Assembly: GCF_014206875.1 (NCBI RefSeq)
Contig: NZ_JACIJO010000002.1
Coordinates: 682,001-746,000, forward strand
Reading direction: 5' to 3'
Origin: Algoriphagus iocasae
Lineage (GTDB): Bacteria; Bacteroidota; Bacteroidia; Cytophagales; Cyclobacteriaceae
Length of the DNA stretch: 64,000 bases
The stretch's first letter is position 1. Every line of letters begins with the position of its first letter. Made by a program: the position numbers and the translations under genes. The notes beneath the pieces were generated by a model. That model saw only the letters and a list, made by a program, of their open reading frames with translations. It made no database searches and was not told where the DNA came from. Of this stretch, positions 18,694-26,868 are shown in pieces.

Positions 18694-20355
18694 CTAGTTC
18701 AAACCTGTTTTTGGAGGAGCAATAATGGTTAAACCATCCACTGTCCAGCCGGCTTTTAAAACGATATCCTGTGATTTTGTTTCCTGATCTTCGAAGTAAA
18801 ATACTCTTTCTGCATACCTCTTCTCTGGATAATTGGAAGGATCCCATCGATGATTTCCATTTAGATCTTCTATGACGCGGATTTTATAGGCAGCTGGATC
18901 GATAAGAGTGAAACTAAATTGATTTCCCTCTTCTATGAAAATTTCTTTAGCGATTTGGGATTTAGTATCAATCAATTGCACAATAAATGGTGCAACTGCT
19001 CCATTGATTTGGCCTGATAGGCCATCAGCAAGTGTTTCACGTTTCAATTTCCGATAGTTAGCAGATAATACAGCTTCATTGAACTGGCCTTCTATGTCTA
19101 TAAAAGTGGAATCTGCGGCTTTGATGGTAAAGATCTCAGTGGGGATAGAATCTGGGATAGAAAGCTGAATTTTTAATCTGTCCCTTTTCGAAGAATCTTC
19201 CATTGAGATCATTGGAGCTTGGATCGGGATAATTGAAGCTGTATCATAAGCGATGTAAAGCGAATCATAATTTATCTCATCAATTGGCTTATTGAAGCTC
19301 AGCTCAATCAAAAGATCCTGATAAAAGCTTTTACCTGAGTTTGCTGTAAAAGTTAATTTTTCTGCTCGTCTTTCTGATTCCTCGAACTTGGCATAAACAG
19401 CTGTGTCCACTTTAAACCCTAGAGAATCTTGAAGTTTTACGTCAATTTTTAAGCTATCTGGAATTGTTGATTTTGAATAAAGCCTGATTTTCTTGTCTGA
19501 ATAATTATAAAAAATGCTTCTTCCTATTTCCTCATTTTCCAAGTTGATCTCAATTGGATCTTTGTTTACCACAATGTCATAATTGCTTCCTGATGGTGAT
19601 GATCTAGTCAGTTTTATAGGTGTTTGATCTCCTTTGGAAATATTAAACACTGCTCCTGTAAGGTTTTGGTCTATCGTAAGAGTGTCAAGAATGAAATCAT
19701 AGGATTCGCTTTTAAATTCAGCTTTTAAGTTGTTATTCGCGTCATTCCAGGCATATGCACGGTATTGGCCGGCTTTAATGTTACTAATATTGAAATTTCC
19801 TAAAGAGTCAGCTTGACTGAGATAATAAGGCTGAGCTGTAAAGACATCTGTTGTGTCTAGTGATTCATAAAGACCGATTATTACGTTTTCGTAATCAAAA
19901 CCTCTCTCTGGAAAGTAATTGTTTACTTTTCCGGAGAAATTTAAGCTGTCAATTGTTTCTCCTGTGGAAAAAACCAATTTTAAATTTTCCGTAGGGTTTG
20001 ATTCTGCTAAATCCTGAACAGTTTTTTGGAAGTTGAAGACGTAGGTAGTGTTTTCTTCAAGCTCCTGATTTAATTCTATTTTGACCGTATTCTTTACAGA
20101 AGTGATAACCAGTTCATCTTTATTCACCTTTGGAGTGATGATGATATTTTTATTGGGATTATCCAGTTTGATATATTCATCAAAAGTGATGTAGATTTCC
20201 TCAGGGTTTTGGTTTAAGCTTTGGTCAACTGGAAACATTTCAAGAACCACCGGAGGATCTTCATCTCTTGGACCTCCCATGGGAGTACTTTGCTTGGCGC
20301 AGGAATAAAGTAAAAATGCCAGTAGAAAGCTTGCTATATAAAATGCGTATTTCAC
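18694..20355 (-). CDS. Ig-like domain lipoprotein
   Basis: A 553-residue lipoprotein with lipidation site Cys19 (LYSCAKQ), followed by a TPMGGPRDEDPPVV stretch typical of a Bacteroidota-wide family. Residues about 30-130 form a bacterial Ig-like domain (Big_5/SbsA type: YITFDEYIKLDNP, TYVFNFQKTVQDLAE). Middle and C-terminal parts are beta-rich with a carboxypeptidase-regulatory-like pattern near 195-215 (GNFNISNIKAGQYRAYAW) and another near 490-520. Its location is probably the cell envelope; the role is unknown. It overlaps the upstream methyltransferase gene by 4 bases and ends just beside the putative origin. Confidence 0.8.
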   Translation of the reverse strand: MKYAFYIASFLLAFLLYSCAKQSTPMGGPRDEDPPVVLEMFPVDQSLNQNPEEIYITFDEYIKLDNPNKNIIITPKVNKDELVITSVKNTVKIELNQELEENTTYVFNFQKTVQDLAESNPTENLKLVFSTGETIDSLNFSGKVNNYFPERGFDYENVIIGLYESLDTTDVFTAQPYYLSQADSLGNFNISNIKAGQYRAYAWNDANNNLKAEFKSESYDFILDTLTIDQNLTGAVFNISKGDQTPIKLTRSSPSGSNYDIVVNKDPIEINLENEEIGRSIFYNYSDKKIRLYSKSTIPDSLKIDVKLQDSLGFKVDTAVYAKFEESERRAEKLTFTANSGKSFYQDLLIELSFNKPIDEINYDSLYIAYDTASIIPIQAPMISMEDSSKRDRLKIQLSIPDSIPTEIFTIKAADSTFIDIEGQFNEAVLSANYRKLKRETLADGLSGQINGAVAPFIVQLIDTKSQIAKEIFIEEGNQFSFTLIDPAAYKIRVIEDLNGNHRWDPSNYPEKRYAERVFYFEDQETKSQDIVLKAGWTVDGLTIIAPPKTGLN

Positions 20356-21248
20356 TTCTTCTTGAATATATAGAGATTACTTGAATATTGTCCCGTTAAA
20401 GGTTTAGCCGATTTATTTGACTCCCATCCTGATTTAATCGCCTTCACATAATTCAAAAGTTTGTTTTGTTTTGGGTTCTTGTATCCTTCAGAAAGTAAGG
20501 AAACGTAATAGCTATCAAATGGCATTGAATTTACCTTAACTAGTTCTAAATCATATAGTTGTTCAAAATTTTTAAGAGAAGTTTGGTTAAAGTGATATAG
20601 ATGTCTTGGTACATCCCATCCTGCCCAATCATTCCCATACTTTTTTGCATCATAACTTTCCGGATTTGGAACAGCAATTAGTATATAACTATCTGATTTT
20701 AAGTGTTTTATAATACGTTTTACCGTTTTTCTTAAAGAATGAATGTGTTCTAATACATGGAATAAACTGATGACATCATACTTCTTCTTTTCATCTAATA
20801 ATTCAATATTCTCAATGACTTTTCCATCTAATAGTTGATTGGCCTGATTTCTTGCTTTTGGTGTTGGCTCTATTCCTTTAACGTTCCAACCTGAAAGTTT
20901 TGCAGCATGCAGAAACTCACCGGTCCCGCAACCATAATCAAGGATTTTACCTGGTTCTTTAAGGCTTGAAATTAATTTGACTTTTTCTGTAACTGCGTAA
21001 TCTCTGACCTTATTGTATACGATTTGGGTAATGCTCTTATTATTTTTCTCGTGGGAGTAATATTCAGGAAAATCGTAATAAGGCCCAATCTTTTCTTCTT
21101 TTGGTCTGGGGTTGGTGAAAAGTAATGAGCAGTTTTGACATTTACATATTATAAATGTCTCCTTGCTTACTGCATGATCCTTTATCTCTGTGTAATTAAG
21201 AAAAAGCCCACTTTTGCAGAGTGGGCATTTATTGAGTCTTTCGGCCAT
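20352..21248 (-). CDS. Class I SAM-dependent methyltransferase with zinc ribbon
   Basis: A 298-residue protein. The N-terminus holds a zinc-ribbon-like set of cysteines (CPLC at 8-11, CQNC at 37-40). The Rossmann methyltransferase fold has motif I DYGCGTG at 104-110 and DVISLFHVLEHI as motif II, typical of the Methyltransf_23 group. Such proteins often modify sugars or lipids in surface polymers, but the substrate is unknown. It lies 2 bases after mnmG and overlaps the next gene by 4, so the three form one leftward unit. Confidence 0.85.
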   Translation of the reverse strand: MAERLNKCPLCKSGLFLNYTEIKDHAVSKETFIICKCQNCSLLFTNPRPKEEKIGPYYDFPEYYSHEKNNKSITQIVYNKVRDYAVTEKVKLISSLKEPGKILDYGCGTGEFLHAAKLSGWNVKGIEPTPKARNQANQLLDGKVIENIELLDEKKKYDVISLFHVLEHIHSLRKTVKRIIKHLKSDSYILIAVPNPESYDAKKYGNDWAGWDVPRHLYHFNQTSLKNFEQLYDLELVKVNSMPFDSYYVSLLSEGYKNPKQNKLLNYVKAIKSGWESNKSAKPLTGQYSSNLYIFKKK

Positions 21249-21250
21249 GA

Positions 21251-23116
21251 TTATCTTCCTAAATAAACAGTAAGAATCGATAAATCTGCTGGTGAAACAC
21301 CGCTGATTCTTGAAGCCTGTCCTAATGTTTCCGGTTTGATTTTATGGAGCTTTTGTTTGCCTTCGTTTGATAATGCAGGGATGGTTAAGTAATCAAATTT
21401 TAATGGAATTTTATAATTTTCCATATTACTCAATTTTTCGACCATCTGTTGTTCTTTTTCGATATAGCTATCGTATTTGATCTGGACTTCTGCTTGTTCT
21501 CTCACTTCTGGAGAAAACCCTGACAAGTATTGATCCATTTCTGGATCTAGAATCATAATTTCATTTAGACCAATTTGAGGTCTTTTAAGAAGCTTTTCCG
21601 CAGATATCTTTTCTTTAATTTCTGCTGTACCGATTGTTTCAAGACCTTGATTGATTTGATCTGGACTAAGTTTCTTTTGTTTCAGGTCGTTGATCAATCT
21701 TGCAGTTTCTTTCTTCTTATCAAGCATTTTGTCCAAACGTTCTTGACTGGCAAGATTAATATCATATCCCAGCTGGGTCAATCTTAAATCTGCATTATCC
21801 TGTCTAAGAAGTAATCTGAATTCAGCTCTTGAAGTAAACATTCTATATGGTTCTTCGGTGCCTTTGTTAATCAAATCATCAATTAACACTCCAATATAGG
21901 CATCTGATCTTTTTAGTAAGAAAGGATCTTTTTCCTGAACTTTCAGACTTGCATTTATGCCAGCGATTAGGCCCTGAGATGCAGCTTCCTCATAACCTGT
22001 GGTACCGTTTATTTGTCCTGCGAAATATAAGTTTTCAACCAACTGGGTCTCTAAAGTGAGTTTTAATTGGGTTGGTGGGAAGAAATCATATTCAATCGCA
22101 TAGCCAGGACGGAACATTTTTGCATTCTCAAATCCTGCTATTTTTCTTATTGCTTTGTATTGGACGTCTTCTGGTAAGGATGTAGAAAAACCGTTTACAT
22201 AGATCTCTACTGTATTCCAACCTTCAGGCTCTACGAATATTTGGTGCCTTTCTCTTTCTGCAAATCGATTGATCTTGTCTTCAATAGATGGACAATATCT
22301 TGGTCCAAGCCCTTGAATTCGTCCATTAAACATTGGAGATCTATCAAAACCTTCTTCAAGAGTGCTGTGGACATCTTTATTTGTATAAGTTATCCAACAA
22401 GTTCTTTGCTCTTTTATTGGGCTTGTTTCGTCAGAATAACTGAATTTCTCAGGATTTTCATCTCCATATTGTACTTCCATTTTGGAGTAATCAAGACTTC
22501 TCCCGTCTACTCTTGGTGGTGTACCTGTTTTCATTCTTCCTGCTTCAAAGCCTAAAGAAACCAATTGTTCTGTTATCCCTTTTGCTGCAGATTCTCCAGT
22601 CCTACCTCCTCCAAATTGTTTTTCACCTATATGGATTAATCCATTTAGGAAAGTCCCATTGGTTAAAACCACACTTTTTGATTCGATTTCTATACCAATT
22701 CCGGTTCTAACTCCTGTTATTCGTCCATCTTTAACAAGAACTCCTGTGATCATTTCCTGCCAGAAATCAACATTTGGGGTTTGTTCCAAGGCTAAGCGCC
22801 ATTCTTCCGCGAACCTCATTCGGTCATTTTGTGATCTTGGAGACCACATTGCTGGGCCTTTTGATCGATTGAGCATTCTGAATTGGATCATGGATTTATC
22901 TGAAATAATTCCAGACATTCCTCCCAGAGCATCTATTTCTCGAACAATTTGTCCTTTTGCAACTCCACCCATAGCAGGATTACATGACATTTGGGCAATG
23001 GTATTCATGTTCATGGTACATAAAAGTACCTTCGAACCCATTTTTGCTGCAGCGTGCGCTGCTTCGCATCCAGCATGACCTGCTCCTACTACAATGACAT
23101 CATATTTTGGAAACAT
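21251..23116 (-). CDS. mnmG: tRNA uridine 5-carboxymethylaminomethyl modification enzyme MnmG (GidA)
   Basis: A 621-residue FAD enzyme that, with MnmE, makes the cmnm5 modification at the wobble uridine of certain tRNAs. The dinucleotide-binding motif GAGHAGCE is at 11-18. The family signatures NPAMGGVAKGQIVREIDALGG, GTFLNGLIHIGEKQFGGGR and TGYEEAASQGLIAGINA are present, as is the helical C-terminal MnmE-binding region. I take the ATG at 23116 rather than a TTG two codons earlier because MFPKYDVIVVGAG is the usual N-terminus. Its position near a DnaA-box cluster fits the old name gidA, a gene often found beside oriC. Confidence 0.97.
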   Translation of the reverse strand: MFPKYDVIVVGAGHAGCEAAHAAAKMGSKVLLCTMNMNTIAQMSCNPAMGGVAKGQIVREIDALGGMSGIISDKSMIQFRMLNRSKGPAMWSPRSQNDRMRFAEEWRLALEQTPNVDFWQEMITGVLVKDGRITGVRTGIGIEIESKSVVLTNGTFLNGLIHIGEKQFGGGRTGESAAKGITEQLVSLGFEAGRMKTGTPPRVDGRSLDYSKMEVQYGDENPEKFSYSDETSPIKEQRTCWITYTNKDVHSTLEEGFDRSPMFNGRIQGLGPRYCPSIEDKINRFAERERHQIFVEPEGWNTVEIYVNGFSTSLPEDVQYKAIRKIAGFENAKMFRPGYAIEYDFFPPTQLKLTLETQLVENLYFAGQINGTTGYEEAASQGLIAGINASLKVQEKDPFLLKRSDAYIGVLIDDLINKGTEEPYRMFTSRAEFRLLLRQDNADLRLTQLGYDINLASQERLDKMLDKKKETARLINDLKQKKLSPDQINQGLETIGTAEIKEKISAEKLLKRPQIGLNEIMILDPEMDQYLSGFSPEVREQAEVQIKYDSYIEKEQQMVEKLSNMENYKIPLKFDYLTIPALSNEGKQKLHKIKPETLGQASRISGVSPADLSILTVYLGR

Positions 23117-23133
23117 GACCAATATTTGTTTAC

Positions 23134-23149
23134 TGTTTCACGTGGAACA
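23134..23149. promoter_or_regulatory. parS: parS chromosome-partitioning site 1
   Basis: TGTTTCACGTGGAACA matches the widespread parS consensus TGTTTCACGTGAAACA at 15 of 16 positions and is palindromic except one pair. It lies 18 bp upstream of the mnmG start. ParB binding is inferred from known consensus. Confidence 0.85.
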
Positions 23150-23179
23150 CTTTGATTTATTTCACATCTGTGAACAAAC

Positions 23180-23195
23180 TGTTTCACGTGGAACA
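23180..23195. promoter_or_regulatory. parS: parS chromosome-partitioning site 2
   Basis: An identical second copy of the 16-mer begins 46 bp after the first, directly against the ybeY stop codon. Between the copies lies an inverted repeat TTCACA-TC-TGTGAA (23161-23174). Two exact copies in 62 bp strongly argue against chance. Confidence 0.85.
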
Positions 23196-23621
23196 TTAGA
23201 GATTTTTAAATAATTTAATTGCGAACTCTTCCTTGTTTCGCATCTTTTTTGCTTCTTCTTTTTTCTTGTCTTTGTAACCCATTAAATGAAACAAGCCGTG
23301 ACTTATTACTCTGCTTAATTCATCTTCTAATGGAACTTGAAGTTTTTCAGAATTTTCTTGAACCCGATCGATACTTATAAATATATCTCCTTCGATTTCT
23401 TTCTCTGATTCTGAATTATCGAATGTGATAATGTCAGTATATGTATGATGATTTAAGTATTCTACATTAATGCTGTATAAATACTCATCGCTGCAGAAAA
23501 TGTAGTTTAAATCTTGAATAGTATAATTTTCCTCCTGAGCGATCGACTTTAGCCATTTTTTGCGTAGAAGTTTTTTTGATAGTTGAAACGCTGTTTCTTC
23601 CTGAAAGAAATTGATGGCCAT
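23196..23621 (-). CDS. ybeY: Endoribonuclease YbeY (16S rRNA 3'-end maturation)
   Basis: A 141-residue zinc RNase of the UPF0054 family, acting in 16S rRNA processing and ribosome quality control. The signature is SHGLFHLMGYKDKK, with zinc ligands His108 and His112. The third ligand of the usual HGxxHLxGYxH motif is Asp118 here. YITDITF-like region TYTDIITFDNS and EIEGDIFISIDRV are also typical. It sits 3 bases after the ATPase gene and stops right at the second parS site. Confidence 0.92.
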   Translation of the reverse strand: MAINFFQEETAFQLSKKLLRKKWLKSIAQEENYTIQDLNYIFCSDEYLYSINVEYLNHHTYTDIITFDNSESEKEIEGDIFISIDRVQENSEKLQVPLEDELSRVISHGLFHLMGYKDKKKEEAKKMRNKEEFAIKLFKNL

Positions 23622-23624
23622 AGC

Positions 23625-24026
23625 TTAATTCATATAGAAGGATAATATTGTCTTTCTTCCTTCTTCTTCAAATTTTACTTCGTCGCTAAGGTGTTTGATT
23701 AGGAATATTCCCCTACCCCCAGTTTTTTCTATGTTTTCTGGTTCGGTTGGATCTTTCAATTCGTTGTAATCAAAACCGGGTCCTTCATCTGAAATGACAA
23801 ACCTTAGAAGCTGATCTTCCATAAACAGCTCCAAATGCACCAGTTTGTTTTTATCATGTTGATTTCCATGAATAATGGCATTGCTGATACACTCAGTAAC
23901 TGAAATCATGATATTTCCATAGATATCATCATTGATTTCAAAATTTTCCCTCGCGTTATCGATAAAGCTTTCGATTATCTTTATGTTTTCAATGAGTGAG
24001 GGTATGGAAATTTTTATTGATTTCAT
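23625..24026 (-). CDS. Anti-sigma-factor-type ATP-binding protein (RsbW-like HATPase)
   Basis: A 133-residue GHKL ATPase domain without other modules. N-box ECISNAIIHGN, G1 box SDEGPGFDYNEL and GGRGIFLIKHLSDEV fit the HATPase_c_2 group, which includes the kinase anti-sigma factors RsbW and SpoIIAB. Such proteins usually act with an STAS-domain antagonist and a sigma factor; neither is in this window. Co-transcription with ybeY (3-base gap) is likely. Whether it binds a sigma factor here is open. Confidence 0.82.
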   Translation of the reverse strand: MKSIKISIPSLIENIKIIESFIDNARENFEINDDIYGNIMISVTECISNAIIHGNQHDKNKLVHLELFMEDQLLRFVISDEGPGFDYNELKDPTEPENIEKTGGRGIFLIKHLSDEVKFEEEGRKTILSFYMN

Positions 24027-24056
24027 CTGTTATTTATTCAATAATCAAGTTTTATA

Positions 24057-24821
24057 CTATTCAGTGATTTCTAAAGTTATTGGACAATGGTCCGAATGAT
24101 AAGCTTCTGGCATAATTACAGCGTTTTTTAGTCTATTCTGCATTTCCTTTGTTGCCATGTGGTAATCGATTCTCCACCCAAGGTTTTTAGCTCTTGCATT
24201 GGCTCGATAGCTCCACCAGGTATATTGATGAGGTTCTGGATTAAAATGCCTGAAGGAATCAATAAATCCTGACTCAGTAAATTTATCCATCCATGCTCTT
24301 TCTTCCGGTAAGAAACCCGAACTGTTTTTATTGGAAATAGGATTATGAATGTCAATTGCCTTATGGCAAATATTATAATCTCCGCTGAGTATTAAGTTTG
24401 GCTTAGATCTTCTCAAATCCTGCATGTAACCAAATATGTCATCCAAAAATTCATACTTGAAACTTTGGCGTATATCACCGGTTGTACCAGATGGAAAATA
24501 GGCAGATAGAAAAGAGAAGTTTTCAAACTCTAATTCGAGCAATCTTCCCTCATCATCATACTTATTTAGACCCATCCCATGATGAACAGATTTGGGAGTA
24601 ATTTTACTCAATATCGCGACTCCACTATATCCTTTTTTCACTGCAGGATACCAGTAAACTTCATATCCTAAATCTTTAAAGATAGCAGTATCAATTTGAT
24701 CTTCTAAGGCCTTAACCTCCTGTAAACCAATAACATCCGGGTTTTCTTGCTCTAACCATTGGAGAAATCCTTTGTTTAAAGCTGCCCTGATTCCATTTAC
24801 ATTATAGGAGATAATTTTCAT
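24057..24821 (-). CDS. xth: Exodeoxyribonuclease III
   Basis: A 254-residue AP endonuclease/3'-exonuclease of the ExoIII family, acting in base excision repair. Active-site residues are visible: Asn7 (SYNVNGIR), Glu35 (IGLQEVKA), the SGDYNICH loop and Asp244-His245 (YHSDHCPITLEI). GWRIDYHMAT carries the conserved Asp. The length is normal. It begins one base before the hypothetical gene upstream ends, so translation is probably coupled. Confidence 0.95.
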   Translation of the reverse strand: MKIISYNVNGIRAALNKGFLQWLEQENPDVIGLQEVKALEDQIDTAIFKDLGYEVYWYPAVKKGYSGVAILSKITPKSVHHGMGLNKYDDEGRLLELEFENFSFLSAYFPSGTTGDIRQSFKYEFLDDIFGYMQDLRRSKPNLILSGDYNICHKAIDIHNPISNKNSSGFLPEERAWMDKFTESGFIDSFRHFNPEPHQYTWWSYRANARAKNLGWRIDYHMATKEMQNRLKNAVIMPEAYHSDHCPITLEITE

Positions 24822-24822
24822 G

Positions 24823-25185
24823 TTACTTTATTTCTATTTCGTACTCTTTTTCGAAGTATTCCAACACCTGAATTTTCAATAATTTCTCTTGCTCGAGCAA
24901 ATCAAAATGAGGCAATTCTTTAATTAGTTTCCAATGTGGCCAGCCATCTTGATCTACAAAATCCAATTCATAAAAACCATCATAACTCAACACTTTGCAA
25001 ACTGCAATATGCATCAAATCTTGTTTTTGTTCTTTTGTAAAGATTTTGTTACCCATTCCTAATTCCTGGACTCCTATTAAAAACAAAACGCCATTTAAAT
25101 CACTAGGTTTTTTCCCAATGGTTTCTTTTAGGCCTTCTAATAGTTTTGACCACTTCCTCTCAAGATCAAGATCTTTCTTAAGCAT
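24823..25185 (-). CDS. Conserved hypothetical protein
   Basis: A 120-residue soluble protein I do not recognise by function. It is acidic and helical at both ends, with a central LFLIGVQELGMG and a WPHWKLIKELPHF stretch. Similar short proteins occur in Bacteroidota, but no catalytic motif is visible. It lies between the AhpD-like and exonuclease III genes (8- and 1-base gaps), clearly within one leftward operon. Confidence 0.7.
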   Translation of the reverse strand: MLKKDLDLERKWSKLLEGLKETIGKKPSDLNGVLFLIGVQELGMGNKIFTKEQKQDLMHIAVCKVLSYDGFYELDFVDQDGWPHWKLIKELPHFDLLEQEKLLKIQVLEYFEKEYEIEIK

Positions 25186-25193
25186 TGTTTAAA

Positions 25194-25535
25194 TTATTGA
25201 TTATCAAGTTCTTCCCAAAATTCTGTAGCTCTTCTCAGATGGGGAATTACGATAGATCCACCAATTAAAGTGGCTATCGAAAATACTTCAAATATTTCGG
25301 TTTTATTTAAACCTACCTCTTTGCACTTTTCTAGGTGATACTTAATGCAATCATCACATCTCAACACCATAGAACATGCTAATCCAAGCATTTCTTTTGT
25401 TTTCACATCTAGTGCACCTTCTGCATAGGCATTGGTATCCAAATTGAAAAACCTTTTGATCACTTTGTTATCTGCAGCCATGATTTTCTCATTCATCTTG
25501 GCTCTATAATCATTGAATTCTTCTACGAGATTCAT
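25194..25535 (-). CDS. Carboxymuconolactone decarboxylase / AhpD-like protein
   Basis: A 113-residue helical protein of the CMD/AhpD family. The peroxidase-type motif CDDCIKYH is present (Cys60, Cys63, His67), which in AhpD acts as the redox-active pair with a proton-relay His. A thiol-based peroxide-reducing role is likely, the decarboxylase role unlikely. It is the first gene of a leftward run that reaches ybeY and perhaps the origin. Confidence 0.88.
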   Translation of the reverse strand: MNLVEEFNDYRAKMNEKIMAADNKVIKRFFNLDTNAYAEGALDVKTKEMLGLACSMVLRCDDCIKYHLEKCKEVGLNKTEIFEVFSIATLIGGSIVIPHLRRATEFWEELDNQ

Positions 25536-25567
25536 TAAATTAACAATTTAGGATACACATTTACAGG

Positions 25568-25575
25568 CAAATATA
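25568..25575 (-). promoter_or_regulatory. Candidate Bacteroidota -7 element for the AhpD-like operon
   Basis: On the minus strand 25575-25568 reads TATATTTG, matching TAnnTTTG. The start codon is 33 bases downstream. No clear -33 TTG was found at the usual distance, so confidence is limited. Confidence 0.4.
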
Positions 25576-25618
25576 GCATGTATTCGGCCTTGGTAAGTAC
25601 TAACAGAACTTTTTGCTT

Positions 25619-26311
25619 ATGCGTTTACATTTTTTCAAAGATTTTTTTGATCTGATTTATCCTAGAAACTGCTCATTATGCGGTAGAAGCTTATTTGACT
25701 TTGAAGTTTGTTTCTGCAGAATTTGCATCGGGATATTGCCTAGGACGCTGTATCATCGGATGCCTACCGAAAATGATCTTACAGATAAAATCAAGGGACT
25801 GAGTAATGTCGGTATGGCTATGTCATTTTTGAGGTTTACTTCTGGAGGTAAAAGTCAAAAGATTTTACATCGCCTGAAGTATAGAAATAAGCCGGAAATA
25901 GCTGAAAAACTTGGGAAATTGTATGCACAGGATTTGATTGAGGCTAATTTTAAAAATTGCTGGGATTTGATTGTTCCGGTTCCCCTTCATCCTGTCAAAT
26001 TATTGCGAAGAGGTTATAACCAGAGTGAACAATTTGCAAAAGGGTTGTCAGAAGGTTTAGAAGTCGACTATGAAAACGCATTGGAAAGAAAGAAATTCAC
26101 TGAAACCCAAACAAAAAAATCGAGATTACAGCGGATGGAAAACGTAGAAGATGTTTTCCAAATTTCAGCAGAACACTCGGTTGCAAATCTTAGAATTTTA
26201 TTGGTAGACGATGTTATAACTACGGGAGCCACCTTATGTTCCTGTGCAAATGTACTTTTGGCTAATGGAGCAAAAACTGTAGATTTGGCTAGCATCGCTG
26301 CAGGTAAATAA
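25619..26311 (+). CDS. ComF-family phosphoribosyltransferase
   Basis: A 230-residue protein. A zinc-finger-like cluster (Cys18, Cys21, Cys31, Cys33, Cys36) precedes a type I phosphoribosyltransferase domain, whose PRPP loop is LLVDDVITTGATLCS. VPVPLHPVKLLRRGYNQSEQFA is the ComF hallmark. ComF proteins support DNA uptake in competent bacteria, but outside Bacillus and Haemophilus the role is uncertain. I prefer the ATG at 25619 to a TTG six bases earlier. It is divergent from the AhpD-like gene. Confidence 0.9.
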   Translation: MRLHFFKDFFDLIYPRNCSLCGRSLFDFEVCFCRICIGILPRTLYHRMPTENDLTDKIKGLSNVGMAMSFLRFTSGGKSQKILHRLKYRNKPEIAEKLGKLYAQDLIEANFKNCWDLIVPVPLHPVKLLRRGYNQSEQFAKGLSEGLEVDYENALERKKFTETQTKKSRLQRMENVEDVFQISAEHSVANLRILLVDDVITTGATLCSCANVLLANGAKTVDLASIAAGK

Positions 26312-26318
26312 GCATCAT

Positions 26319-26852
26319 ATGATAGACATTGAACATCTCAAATATCCAATTGGAAAATTTCAGGTTGATTCTGTAATTACAATAGATGATTTAAAAAAGG
26401 CTATTGAGGAAATTAAATCTCTTCCAAAGTTTTTAGAAAATACAGTTAAGGAATTTAACGAAGGCCAATTAGCCACACCTTATAGACCAGGTGGATGGAC
26501 TGTTCGTCAAGTTATCCATCATTGTGCGGATAGTCATATGAATGCGCTAATCAGGTTTAAACTGGCTTTGACTGAAGAAAACCCAAGAATTAAGCCTTAT
26601 GACGAAGCTGCTTGGGCAAACCTTCCGGATTATGAACTTCCAATTGAAATTTCTATCGGAATGCTAAAGAATATCCATTTCAAATGGGTTCGTATTCTTG
26701 AAGAAATGAGCCCTGAAGATTTCGACAAAACCTATTTTCATCCAGAGTCTCAAAAAGATGTTTCTTTAGATGAAGTAACATTGATGTATGCATGGCATGG
26801 AAAGCACCATTTGGCGCATATTCAAGCTCTGATGATCCGGGAAAATTGGTGA
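26319..26852 (+). CDS. DinB/YfiT-type putative metal-dependent transferase (BstA-like)
   Basis: A 177-residue four-helix protein of the DinB superfamily. The three metal-binding histidines of YfiT/BstA are at the expected places: His67 (VIHHCADS), His160 and His164 (AWHGKHHLAHI). The N-terminal IGKF and PYRPGGWTVRQV are typical of YfiT. In Firmicutes relatives this is a bacillithiol S-transferase; several Bacteroidota make bacillithiol, so a thiol transferase or detoxifying role is plausible but inferred. It follows comF by 7 bases. Confidence 0.85.
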   Translation: MIDIEHLKYPIGKFQVDSVITIDDLKKAIEEIKSLPKFLENTVKEFNEGQLATPYRPGGWTVRQVIHHCADSHMNALIRFKLALTEENPRIKPYDEAAWANLPDYELPIEISIGMLKNIHFKWVRILEEMSPEDFDKTYFHPESQKDVSLDEVTLMYAWHGKHHLAHIQALMIRENW

Positions 26853-26868
26853 TTAATAGATAAAACAC

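Noticed and set aside
18502..18847. Two small leftward reading frames of 60 codons across the origin candidate and the Ig-lipoprotein end
   Set aside because: They consist of DnaA-box-like repeats or overlap a real gene in another frame, and show no protein-like pattern.
19033..19042. A third parS-like half site, TGTTTCACGT, inside the Ig-lipoprotein gene
   Set aside because: The right half does not match, and the stretch is explained by coding sequence.
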